Origin: Saccharopolyspora spinosa NRRL 18395
GTDB lineage: Bacteria > Actinomycetota > Actinomycetes > Mycobacteriales > Pseudonocardiaceae
Direction: 5' to 3'
DNA: 64,000 nt
NCBI RefSeq assembly: GCF_000194155.1
Contig: NZ_GL877878.1
Location: 2,854,783-2,918,782, forward strand
Part shown: one piece after another, positions 1 to 7,333 of the stretch
Layout of the letters: the number at the start of each line of letters is the position of its first letter
Numbering within the stretch: the stretch's first letter is position 1
Notes under the pieces: generated by a model
What the model was told of the DNA's origin: nothing
The model's input: the letters and a program-made list of their open reading frames with translations, nothing else
The model's database searches: none
Translations under genes and position numbers: made by a program

Positions 1-1260
1 CTGTCGGACGAGGAACTGCAGCTGCTCAGCGTGTGGCGCAAGTTCCGCGACAACGGCGAAGGGAACTCCGCCGACCTGACGCAGGGCCTGCAGAAGCTGC
101 TCGTCGAGGCCTTCGGCGCCGAACGCGCGGCCCAGCTGATCGGCGAGGCCGCCGCCGAGCCGGAAGCCGGAGCCGGGCTCGCCGCCGAAACCCGGGTGCA
201 GCTCAGCCGCCGCGAGCGGCTCGAAGGCTGCGTGCTGGGCGCCGCCGCTGGCGACGCCCTCGGCGCGCCTTGGATGTTCGCCGACCTGCGCACGGTCCTG
301 GGCGCGAACCCGGGAGGCGTGCGGGAACTCTCCGAGGCCTTCGCCCGCCGCGGCGCGGCCACCGCCTACTCGCAGCAGGCGGCGTTCGTGCTCTACGGCC
401 TGATCGGCGGGAAAATCCGCTCAACGCTGCGCGGCATCCCGGCGTTCCGGCCGGGCTTGGTCCGCACCGCGCTCCAGCAATGGCTGCTCACGCAGGGCGC
501 CCGGGTCGACGTGCCGGCCGGGACGCTCGCCGAGAACGAAACGCTTCGCGCGCAGCGGTTCCCGGACGATGCGTCGCTGATCTCATTGGCGCAGTGCAAC
601 GACCGCCGGGAGCCCCCGACGCCGGGCAACCCGCCGAACGCCGCCCGCACGCCCGCGGCAACGGTCCGCGGTGCGGTGGTCGGCTTCGAAGTCCGCACCG
701 TGCAGGACTCGATCTCCCTCGGTATCGAGATCGCCGCGGTCACCCACGGGCATCCGGACGGTTACCTGCCGGCCGGGGCGCTGTCCGGGCTGGTGTCCGC
801 GTTGCAGGAGGGCCACACCCTCGCCGAAGCGGTGCATGCCGTGCTGGCCGAGCTGGACCAGATGGAGGGTGCTGGGACCACTGCGCAGGGCTTGCGCTCC
901 GCGATCGAGATCGCCGCGAACGGCCCGGTGTCGCCAACCAGACTGGAAACCCTGGGCCTCGGCTGGCAAGCGCCGGAAGCCCTGGCGATCGCCGTCGCGG
1001 CTGCGCTGGCACACCCGAACTCGTTCGCCGAAGCCGTGTCGCTGGCGGCTACCCACGCCGGTAACAGCGCGGCGACCGCGTCCATCTGCGGCAGCCTGCT
1101 GGGCACCGCCCGCGGCGCCGGGACGATCCCCGCCGAGTGGGCCACCGGCCTGGAGCTGCGCCCGGTCCTGGACCAGCTGCTGGAAGACGCGCACCGGGCA
1201 GGCACGGAGATCGACACCCACGAGCCAGTGCCCGGCTGGGCGCAGCGCTACCCCGGTTAA
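1..1260 (+). CDS. ADP-ribosylglycohydrolase-like protein, degenerate (5' end outside the window)
   Basis: The reading frame is open to base 1, so the true start lies upstream; an internal GTG occurs at 31. The protein has the ADP-ribosylglycohydrolase (ARH/DraG) layout: GAAAGDALGAP near window codon 80, THGHP near 250, and a C-terminal HAGNSAATASICGSLLG near 352. In active members the N-terminal metal site reads T-D-D-T and the C-terminal site G-D-(S/T)-D-(S/T). Here the matching stretches are AYSQQA and GNSAAT, so the Mg-binding aspartates are missing. The family removes ADP-ribose from proteins or small molecules; this copy is probably not catalytic and may bind ADP-ribose or act structurally (inference). 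Only 6 bases separate it from the next gene, a two-domain relative, so the two are probably co-transcribed. Confidence 0.75.
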   Translation: MSDEELQLLSVWRKFRDNGEGNSADLTQGLQKLLVEAFGAERAAQLIGEAAAEPEAGAGLAAETRVQLSRRERLEGCVLGAAAGDALGAPWMFADLRTVLGANPGGVRELSEAFARRGAATAYSQQAAFVLYGLIGGKIRSTLRGIPAFRPGLVRTALQQWLLTQGARVDVPAGTLAENETLRAQRFPDDASLISLAQCNDRREPPTPGNPPNAARTPAATVRGAVVGFEVRTVQDSISLGIEIAAVTHGHPDGYLPAGALSGLVSALQEGHTLAEAVHAVLAELDQMEGAGTTAQGLRSAIEIAANGPVSPTRLETLGLGWQAPEALAIAVAAALAHPNSFAEAVSLAATHAGNSAATASICGSLLGTARGAGTIPAEWATGLELRPVLDQLLEDAHRAGTEIDTHEPVPGWAQRYPG

Positions 1261-1266
1261 TCCACA

Positions 1267-3633
1267 GTGGACGAATTCTGGTTGGACGAGACGGAACGGG
1301 CGCTGCTAGCGGCCTGGCGCGAAACGCACGCGCCCAGCCGCCGCGACCCGGTGGAGCAGCAGCTGCTGAACACCTGGCGGCGGTGGCAGCGGAAACCCGC
1401 CACCCGCCCGCTGTGGGCGACGGCCCTGCAACACCGGCTCAGCGCGGAACCCCCGCCGGCACCTGCCACCGGCCTGGCCGGTCGCAACGGCCCGCTGCCC
1501 GAAGCACCGGGACGGTTGCTCGGCATGCTGCTCGGCGGAGCGGTGGGCGAATTCGTCGCGCTCGGCCGGGTCGGGCAGCGCACCACCGCCGTGCTCTTCG
1601 TCCTGGAGGGCCTGATCCGCGCGCACACCCAAGCGCGGTCGGCGGGCGATGGAGATCCGGTCGGCTTCGCCCTCGGCGGACTCCAGCGCTGGCTGCACAC
1701 CCGCGGCGTGCCTTGGCGAGACTGCGGGGCTGACACCGCCCAGCCCAACGGCTGGCTGGTGACGGAACCCGCGCTGCACTCCGCCGACAGCGACGAACCG
1801 ACGATGCTCACCGCGCTCGCCCGGGTCGCCGCCGGGCACGCCGCCGGTTCCCGGCGGCAGCCCATCAACACCTCGGACACGGCCACCGCCGTGCCGCTCG
1901 GCGCACTCGCCGCGCTGTGGTCGGGCGACCCCGGCACGGTTTTCGCGCTCGGCGGCGACCTCGCCGCGCTCACCCACGGCCACCCGAACGGCCACAGCCC
2001 GGCCAGCGTGCTCGGGGTGACGATGCTGTCGCTGCTGCGCGGGAACGCGCTGCAAACATCGCTGAGCCTAGGACTTTCCGGCTGGCAGTCGGGCCGCACC
2101 CCGCTCAGACGTGCCCTGCGGCTCGGCCAGATCAGCCCCGCCGGGTTCCGGCCGCGCCGCACGAACCTCGACGCGACGCAACCCGGCCGCAGCGGCCTGG
2201 ACGCGCTGGCGGTCGCGGTCCGGGTCTCATCGGCCTGCGAGGACGATTTCGCCGCCGCCATCGGCTCAGCCAGCGAGCACAGCGGAGACGCGGCGACGGC
2301 AGCCGTGCTGTGCGGGCAGCTGCTCGGCGCGCTGCACGGCCCGACGGCGATTCCGGCGGAATGGCTGGAAGAACTCCCGATCATCGAACTGGTCGAGCGG
2401 CTTTCCGCAGACGCAGCAAGGGAATTCGGCCCGTACCCGGACGAATCCGATCATTGGGAGCGCCGCTACCCGACCACCGAATCCGCCGAGCCCCTGGCAC
2501 CGTCCACAGCGGACTACCGCACCGGGCTGACCGCGGTCCCCCGCCTGGCGGCGTCCCGCGACCGGTTCCTCGGCGCGGTTCTCGGCTGCGCGGTCGGCGA
2601 GGCGCTAGGCATGCCGATCGCCGCTGACAGCTGGGACGAGATCCAGTCCCGGCACGGCGCGGGCGGCCTGACCGACTACATCCCGGCCGGGCACCCGTCC
2701 GGACGGATCGGCAGCGACACCCAGCTGCTGCTGTTCTCGCTGGAGGGCACGATCCGGGCCAACATCAGCCGACGCGCCACCGGCATCGACGAACCGACCC
2801 GGCACATCCAGCACGCCTACCAGCGCTGGCTGCACACCCAGCACCTGAGCTGGCCGCGCGCGGCGGGCGAGTTCCTGCACGGCACACCCGAACCGGACGG
2901 CTGGCTGGTCGGCCAGCGGGCGCTGTTCCAGACCCGCAACCCCGGCCGCACCATGATGCGAACGCTCATCGCGTTCGCCAAGGGCCAGCAACAGATGGGA
3001 TCCCCGGACAACCCGGTCAGCGACTCGCAGGGCAGCAGCGCGATCATGCGCGCGGTTCCGGCCGCGCTGTGGAGCAACGACCCGGCGGAGGTCTTCCACA
3101 TCGGCATGAGGATGGCGGCGCTGACCCACGGCCACCCGGCGGCCGGGCTCAGTGCGGGAGCGCTGGCGTTCCTGGTGTCGCGTCTGATGAACGGTGAGCC
3201 GCTGGCCACAGCGGTCGATGCGGCGCTGGAGCAGCTCACCCCGCACACCGGGCACGAGGAGGTGAGCCGCCGGATCACCGCGGCGGTCCGCCTGGCCCGC
3301 AGCGGCCGTATCGCGCCGGGCGATTTGGAGCGCAACCTCGGCACGGGATCGACGGCGGCCGAAGCGCTGGGCATCGGGCTGTACGCGGCGCTGGTCTGCG
3401 ACGGCGACTTCGACGCGGCGCTGCCGGTGGCGGTGAACCACTCGGGCAACAGTGCGACGACGGGCGCGGTCTGCGGCAGCCTGATCGGCGCGGAATCCGG
3501 GGCGGAGCAGATCCCGGAGCGCTGGACGGCGGAGCTGGAGCTCTACGAGGTGATCGAGCGCCTCGCCCACGACGCGGTACTGGAGTTCGGCCCCCGCCCG
3601 CCGACCTGGTCCGACCGCTACCCCTCGACCTGA
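1267..3633 (+). CDS. Tandem two-domain ADP-ribosylglycohydrolase-like protein
   Basis: This 788-residue protein starts at GTG 1267. An N-terminal stretch of about 75 residues rich in Trp and Arg is followed by two ARH-fold domains at about residues 85-400 and 430-785. Domain 1 has GGAVGEFVALG, then VGQRTTAVLF where active enzymes have TDDT, and HSGDAATAA near residue 338. Domain 2 is closer to the family: GCAVGEALGMP, GSDTQLLLF near 482 (one aspartate of the TDDT motif left) and HSGNSATTGAVCG near 724. Both keep the THGHP motif. Usual ARH proteins have one domain of 300-350 residues, so this is a fusion or internal duplication. With the upstream gene it gives three diverged copies in a row. 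Hydrolase activity is doubtful; domain 2 is the only one that might bind one metal ion. Confidence 0.8.
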   Translation: MDEFWLDETERALLAAWRETHAPSRRDPVEQQLLNTWRRWQRKPATRPLWATALQHRLSAEPPPAPATGLAGRNGPLPEAPGRLLGMLLGGAVGEFVALGRVGQRTTAVLFVLEGLIRAHTQARSAGDGDPVGFALGGLQRWLHTRGVPWRDCGADTAQPNGWLVTEPALHSADSDEPTMLTALARVAAGHAAGSRRQPINTSDTATAVPLGALAALWSGDPGTVFALGGDLAALTHGHPNGHSPASVLGVTMLSLLRGNALQTSLSLGLSGWQSGRTPLRRALRLGQISPAGFRPRRTNLDATQPGRSGLDALAVAVRVSSACEDDFAAAIGSASEHSGDAATAAVLCGQLLGALHGPTAIPAEWLEELPIIELVERLSADAAREFGPYPDESDHWERRYPTTESAEPLAPSTADYRTGLTAVPRLAASRDRFLGAVLGCAVGEALGMPIAADSWDEIQSRHGAGGLTDYIPAGHPSGRIGSDTQLLLFSLEGTIRANISRRATGIDEPTRHIQHAYQRWLHTQHLSWPRAAGEFLHGTPEPDGWLVGQRALFQTRNPGRTMMRTLIAFAKGQQQMGSPDNPVSDSQGSSAIMRAVPAALWSNDPAEVFHIGMRMAALTHGHPAAGLSAGALAFLVSRLMNGEPLATAVDAALEQLTPHTGHEEVSRRITAAVRLARSGRIAPGDLERNLGTGSTAAEALGIGLYAALVCDGDFDAALPVAVNHSGNSATTGAVCGSLIGAESGAEQIPERWTAELELYEVIERLAHDAVLEFGPRPPTWSDRYPST

Positions 3634-3645
3634 CGCCCAAGGCTG

Positions 3646-3685
3646 GTGAGTGAAAGTTCCGGTCCTTACCGGAACTTTCACTCAC
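3646..3685. terminator. Perfect 18-bp hairpin after the ARH gene
   Basis: Arms 3646-3663 and 3668-3685 are perfect complements with a 4-base loop, starting 12 bases after the stop codon. The outer bases read GTGAGTGAA, which places it in the TGAGT-led hairpin family seen at other gene ends in this window. There is no T-run, as is common for actinobacterial terminators. Confidence 0.6.
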
Positions 3686-3925
3686 GGGCGGCGGAGTCGC
3701 GGGGGTGGCCGGTCGGCACGTGGGGAGGGACCGCACCAACCGGCGCGCGAAGGCCGGGGAACGCCGGGGATGCGTCTTTCACCCGTCCCGTGGCTTGGAG
3801 CGTCTGATGCGCCGGGATCCTTCCAGCACTCTGCGCTGGAGTTCCAGCTCGTGACCTGCGGTGGAGGCGCTCAGTCCGGCTCGAAGTGGGATGTTGCTCA
3901 CTGGCCCGGGGTGGCTAACGGCGGT

Positions 3926-3931
3926 TAACGT
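3926..3931 (+). promoter_or_regulatory. -10 element TAACGT, predicted leaderless start
   Basis: TAACGT ends 7 bases before ATG 3939, which puts the transcription start at or next to the A of the ATG. The same spacing is seen for ramB at 20808. No clear -35 is visible. The element overlaps the alternative GTG at 3930 and so argues against that start. Confidence 0.4.
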
Positions 3932-3938
3932 GCCTGTC

Positions 3939-4714
3939 ATGGATGAACTCGTGCACCTCGCCGTGGCCGACGGCATCGCGACGATAACGCTGGACTCGCC
4001 TAACAACCGCAATGCGCTGTCCGCGCAGCTGCGGCGCGAACTTCGGGACCACCTGAACGCAGCGATCGCCGACGACGCGGTGCGCGTGATCGTCCTGGCC
4101 CACACCGGCACGGTGTTCTGCGCCGGGATGGACCTCAAGGAGTCGCGTTCGGCGGACGCCGAGAAGCAGGGCGTGAACGAGTTCCCCGCGATCCTGGAGC
4201 AGATCTGGACCAGCCCGAAGCCGGTGGTCGCCAAGCTCGCCGGGCCCGCCCGCGCCGGCGGCGTCGGCATCGTCGCGGCCTGCGACATCGCGGTCGCGGC
4301 GGACACCGCGACCTTCGCTTTCTCCGAGGTGCGCATCGGCGTCGTACCCGCGGTGATCTCGGTGACGGTGCTGCCCCGCCTCAACTCTCGCCAGGCGCAC
4401 GAGCTGTTCCTCACCGGCGAGACCTTCGACGCCCGCCGCGCCGCCGAAATCGGCTGCTGAACTCCGCGGTCTCGGCCGATGAGCTGGACGCGGAGGTCAA
4501 GCGCTACGCCGACATGCTCGCCCTCGGCGCCCCGAACGCCCTGGCGGCCACGAAGCAGATGCTCACCAGCCAGCGCCCGCCGAACATGGGCGAGGCGTTC
4601 GCGCAGATGCTGGAGCTGTCGGCCAAGCACTTCGCGGGCGAAGAGGGCCAGGAAGGCATGCGGGCCTTCGCCGAAAAGCGCAAGCCCGCCTGGGTACCCG
4701 ACGTCCTGAAGTAA
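3939..4714 (+). pseudogene. Enoyl-CoA hydratase/isomerase family gene with a one-base frameshift
   Basis: Translation from ATG 3939 gives a crotonase-fold protein: VADGIATITLDSPNNRNALS at the start, then FCAGMDL and the oxyanion region AGPARAGGVGIVAACD. The frame stops at TGA 4458-4460. The C-terminal third continues in another frame from 4457 (LNSAVSADELDAEV to WVPDVLK, stop at 4714). Adding one C within the GGCTGCTGA at 4452-4460 would give the usual I-G-L-L-N sequence and one protein of about 258 residues, the normal family length. The acyl-CoA substrate cannot be told. It is a recent pseudogene or a base-calling error. No SD is needed if the transcript is leaderless, as the -10 position suggests. 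Confidence 0.8.
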
Positions 4715-4722
4715 CCGGCTGA

Positions 4723-4890
4723 TCAGTCGCCTTCGCCGCCGATCCGCTCGCGCCAGTCTCTTTCCTGCCCGAGCAGCCAGCGCGGAACGATCTTGATCGG
4801 GACCGGGAAATCGGTGGCGAAGGCGTCTGTCCGGTCGCAATCGATTCGATGCGGAGCCGTCGCGCTGTTCTCTTGGGAGCTTTGGCCTGC
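4723..4890 (-). pseudogene. Possible C-terminal remnant of a Uma2-type gene
   Basis: On the minus strand a short open stretch ends at the TGA at 4723-4725 with the residues DAFATDFPVPIKIVPRWLLG. This resembles the C-terminus of DUF820/Uma2-family proteins (a proline-rich PFP-I-x-hydrophobic stretch ending in LLG). The frame is closed upstream near 4891, and no start or ribosome binding site is present. The N-terminal and middle parts of a Uma2-like gene lie on the same strand at 5690-6045, so this may be the other half of one gene split by the intervening segment. The assignment rests on weak similarity. Confidence 0.3.
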
Positions 4891-5171
4891 GGTGCATCAG
4901 ATCGACTGAGACCAGCCGCAGACCGGCCGTCGCGCTCTACCTCATGCACGTGCAAGCCCGACCCTCGGTCATGCCTGAACCGTGCGGTGGCGACGGCTAC
5001 GGCGCGACCCGGAACTACCGAGCAAGGCCGGTCCGACACGGCCAGCTGATCTCCGCAGTACGTACCGACAGATAGATACGCAGCTGGCTACGTAGTGCCA
5101 CCGATGTCTCCGTATCGGGGACTAAAGACACTGATGTCAACCCGATAAGCAGATACGTCCAAGGCCAAACC

Positions 5172-5660
5172 ATGCTCCCCCTTTCCCACCCCGACCGAAT
5201 CGAACCGGATTCGCCGCGCCCCCGACGTTCGTCGCACCCCTCCCGGCCGAGCGCCACGGAGGTACTACGGTACGGCGAGCGCTACGCGGACCTCCGCGAC
5301 CAGCACCTCGCACACACCTTGATCCTCGAGGATGCGAGGGAGGAACGCGAGGAGATTTCGGCTCACGAGCGCATCACCTGCCACGTTCACCGTCGCTGGG
5401 CACACGAATGCATTGCCTCGCCGATGCACGTCATCCCCGTCACCGGGCACCGCTGGTGCCGCCCCTGCGAGGCCGAGGCATCCGTCGCGGTCGACGAGGT
5501 GACCAGATCGGTGACCGTAGTGTGCACGCGGTGCCGCCAGACCCCCGAGACCGCTGCGACTCGGCAGATCACCCGGACCTGCCGAGCCAGCCTGGCCGCT
5601 GCGCACGAAAGCCGCCGAGCCCGTGTGCAGGCCCAGAACACCGCCTCGGCGGCGGCCTGA
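5172..5660 (+). CDS. Small zinc-ribbon protein of unknown function
   Basis: A 162-residue protein from ATG 5172. The centre carries paired cysteine motifs: HRWCRPCEAEASVAVDE followed about 20 residues later by VVCTRCRQTPETAATRQ, a CxxC...CxxC zinc ribbon, with a basic alanine-rich C-terminus. CHVHRRWAHEC just before may add ligands. The N-terminal 30 residues are proline/serine rich and may be untranslated; a start further in is possible. I do not recognise a function; zinc ribbons of this size often bind nucleic acid or act with mobile-element genes. It sits between two apparent halves of a Uma2-like gene, and the upstream 130 bases (5041-5165) contain several TACGTA/GATACG words and are less GC-rich than the surroundings. 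Together this suggests an acquired segment. Confidence 0.6.
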   Translation: MLPLSHPDRIEPDSPRPRRSSHPSRPSATEVLRYGERYADLRDQHLAHTLILEDAREEREEISAHERITCHVHRRWAHECIASPMHVIPVTGHRWCRPCEAEASVAVDEVTRSVTVVCTRCRQTPETAATRQITRTCRASLAAAHESRRARVQAQNTASAAA

Positions 5661-5689
5661 ACGATCACCTCGACGCCCAACAACCCAGG

Positions 5690-6045
5690 TCATCACCACA
5701 CGCTTCGCGTGGTGGTCGCGGAAGGCCGTCCCGGGTGCCGATATCTCGACCGCAAGCAGTGGCGGCCGGGTGAGGTAAGGCGTTTCCCAAGCGTCCAGGT
5801 CCAACACGACCAGATCCGGTCTGCGGTAACGCGTCCCCTCTCGTTCAGCTCGACGCCGGCCCGTTCTTCAACACCCCGAACCGATCGGGAGCGCCGTACG
5901 GCAGCGTGAACGACACGGCCTGGCAACCAGTGCGTGCCGATAGACCTGCGGGCACGACAGCCCCAGTCGTCCATCGGCAAACTCGCATCCGCCGACATCA
6001 GGCGGACGGCCCGCCAGGTCTTCGACCGTCATCGCCCTGTCCGGT
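5690..6045 (-). pseudogene. Uma2-family (DUF820) endonuclease-like remnant, N-terminal and middle part
   Basis: Three reading frames on the minus strand each hold a piece of a Uma2-type protein in the expected order. Near 6040-5945 the pieces are RAMTVEDLAGRPPDVGG and CEFADGRLGLS (family form: MTVEDLxxxPDDGxRYELVDGxLxVS). Near 5890 is GAPDRFGVLKNGPASS followed by a stop. At 5850-5700 are TRYRRPDLVVLDLDAW and RPPLLAVEISAPGTAFRDHH, the PD-(D/E)xK core. Similarity breaks off at AKR near 5700. The gene is broken by at least two frameshifts. A putative C-terminal piece lies at 4723-4890. Confidence 0.6.
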
Positions 6046-6096
6046 AGCTGCACGGCAGCCAGTACTACGAGGCTGCCCCTGCTCACGAACGGGCGA

Positions 6097-6465
6097 TCAA
6101 GACCTGGTCAGGACTGCTGTGAACTCGCGGCCGCAGATGGGGTGCTCGGAGGCGTCGCGGAGGACCGCGTTGATCCGGCCGAAGGCCTTCGGGTCGTGCT
6201 CCGCCAGCGTATGGAAGCCAGACCAGACCAGCACGTGCTCGCCCTCCGGCAGCCACGACAGGTCCGTCAGGCAGTCGTAGAGGGCGTCGAGGTTCCGGCC
6301 CGCCCACTCCGGGAAGTTCAGCACCGCGGCAATCCCGTCCAGCGTCGTCCGCTTGCTGACCAGGTCTGAGCCGTCCAAGACGTGCGCGGTCGCGCCGCGC
6401 TGCTCGGCTTCCTGCACGGCCTCGCGCCTAGTGACGCCGCCCGACGGCTGCTCCACCTCGCTCAC
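6097..6465 (-). CDS. Barstar-like ribonuclease inhibitor
   Basis: A 122-residue cytoplasmic protein of the barstar family, which blocks a small guanyl-specific ribonuclease by covering its active site. The core reads HVLDGSDLVSKRTTLDGIA, FPEWAGRNLDALYDCLTDLS, then GEHVLVWSGF; the GRNLDALYDCLTDL segment is the family hallmark. Start GTG 6465 is chosen because AAGGAG lies 6 bases upstream; the frame stays open further upstream without another good SD. It is the last gene of a minus-strand set, 50 bases after the stop of the ribonuclease gene, so enzyme and inhibitor are made together. Self-protection from the secreted RNase before export is the likely job. Confidence 0.85.
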   Translation of the reverse strand: MSEVEQPSGGVTRREAVQEAEQRGATAHVLDGSDLVSKRTTLDGIAAVLNFPEWAGRNLDALYDCLTDLSWLPEGEHVLVWSGFHTLAEHDPKAFGRINAVLRDASEHPICGREFTAVLTRS

Positions 6466-6515
6466 CGCCGGCTCCTTCCGCACCCTGCTAGCCCACTTCG
6501 TCGCAAACATCGCAC

Positions 6516-6941
6516 TCAACCTGCGGGGTCGACAACCACAAATGAATCGTAATGATCGCTCGTGTAGTAAAGCTCGGATTGGCCACCGGTGACCAGTCTC
6601 CGGGCTCCGCGATCCTTCGAGCCCGGGGTCGGCACGGTGTACTCGTGGTAATAGCCGGAGGTCTTGTCCGGCAGGACGCCTTCCCGGTTGCCGAACACCG
6701 AGCCGTCCTTGCCCGGGTACGGGAACGGGCCGCCCTTGACGATCAGCTGCCAGGTCTTCCCGGCTTCCGCCGGCAGCGTGGACAGCTGCTTCGCCGGCAG
6801 GCCGGACTCGGCCCCGGGCACGGCCCGCTGCTGCGTCGCCGCACCGGAATCCAGGTCCACGTAGCCCCGGACGAACCAGCCGATGACGACTAGGGCGATC
6901 AGCCCGACCAACGCCACCGAGATGCGTCTGCGCGACGTCAC
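6516..6941 (-). CDS. Secreted guanyl-specific ribonuclease (barnase/RNase Sa family)
   Basis: A 141-residue protein from GTG 6941. Residues 6-23 (ISVALVGLIALVVIGWF) form a signal or anchor helix after an Arg-rich start. The C-terminal domain matches RNase Sa-type N1/T1 ribonucleases: YYHEYTVPTPGSKDRGARR with the catalytic Glu and Arg, then YYTSDHYDSF with the catalytic His. The reaction is cleavage of RNA 3' to guanosine through a 2',3'-cyclic intermediate. The start overlaps the end of the upstream membrane-protein gene by 4 bases (6938-6941), implying translational coupling, and the barstar gene follows. The product acts outside the cell or at the membrane, for nutrient RNA or against competitors (inference). 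Confidence 0.85.
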   Translation of the reverse strand: MTSRRRISVALVGLIALVVIGWFVRGYVDLDSGAATQQRAVPGAESGLPAKQLSTLPAEAGKTWQLIVKGGPFPYPGKDGSVFGNREGVLPDKTSGYYHEYTVPTPGSKDRGARRLVTGGQSELYYTSDHYDSFVVVDPAG

Positions 6942-7174
6942 GCCGCCGTCCCCTTCCGCCCGGTCTCGCCGTCCCGGCGGCCGACCGGGGGTTCCGCGTC
7001 GCGGACCCTCGTCAGCTTCGCTCCTAAGCCGTCGATACCGCGGTCGATCACGCGGGCGAGCCCCCAGCACAGCGGTAGCAGCACCGCCAGCACGAGGGTC
7101 ACCTGCAGTGGGTAGACGAGCTGCACGAGCCACAGCTCGACGCCGTCGTACCACTCGACCAGCCACTCCAACAC
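6938..7174 (-). CDS. Small membrane protein coupled to the ribonuclease gene
   Basis: A 78-residue protein with one clear transmembrane segment at about residues 17-42 (VQLVYPLQVTLVLAVLLPLC) followed by a charged tail. It overlaps the ribonuclease start by 4 bases, so the two are very probably translated in concert. I do not know its function; a role in anchoring or processing the ribonuclease would fit the context but nothing in the sequence shows it. The short length and strict coupling support a real gene. Confidence 0.6.
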   Translation of the reverse strand: MLEWLVEWYDGVELWLVQLVYPLQVTLVLAVLLPLCWGLARVIDRGIDGLGAKLTRVRDAEPPVGRRDGETGRKGTAA

Positions 7175-7273
7175 AGAGCGTCAGGGTACGCCCGGTCCGA
7201 TGACGCCGTGCGCCGCCCCGGCCCCTCCCACGACTACCCCATGTGAACCTGTCGCCGCACGACAGCACGATCT

Positions 7274-7317
7274 CGCGAGGAATCGACCGCCACCTGGGGG
7301 AAACGTGATTCCTCGCG
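7274..7317. terminator. Hairpin between mmsB and the ribonuclease set
   Basis: Arms CGCGAGGAATC at 7274-7284 and GATTCCTCGCG at 7307-7317 are perfect complements with a 22-base loop. It lies 17 bases after the mmsB stop (minus strand) and upstream of the membrane-protein gene, so it may end the valine operon transcript. Confidence 0.5.
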
Positions 7318-7333
7318 AAACCGACATCTCCGG

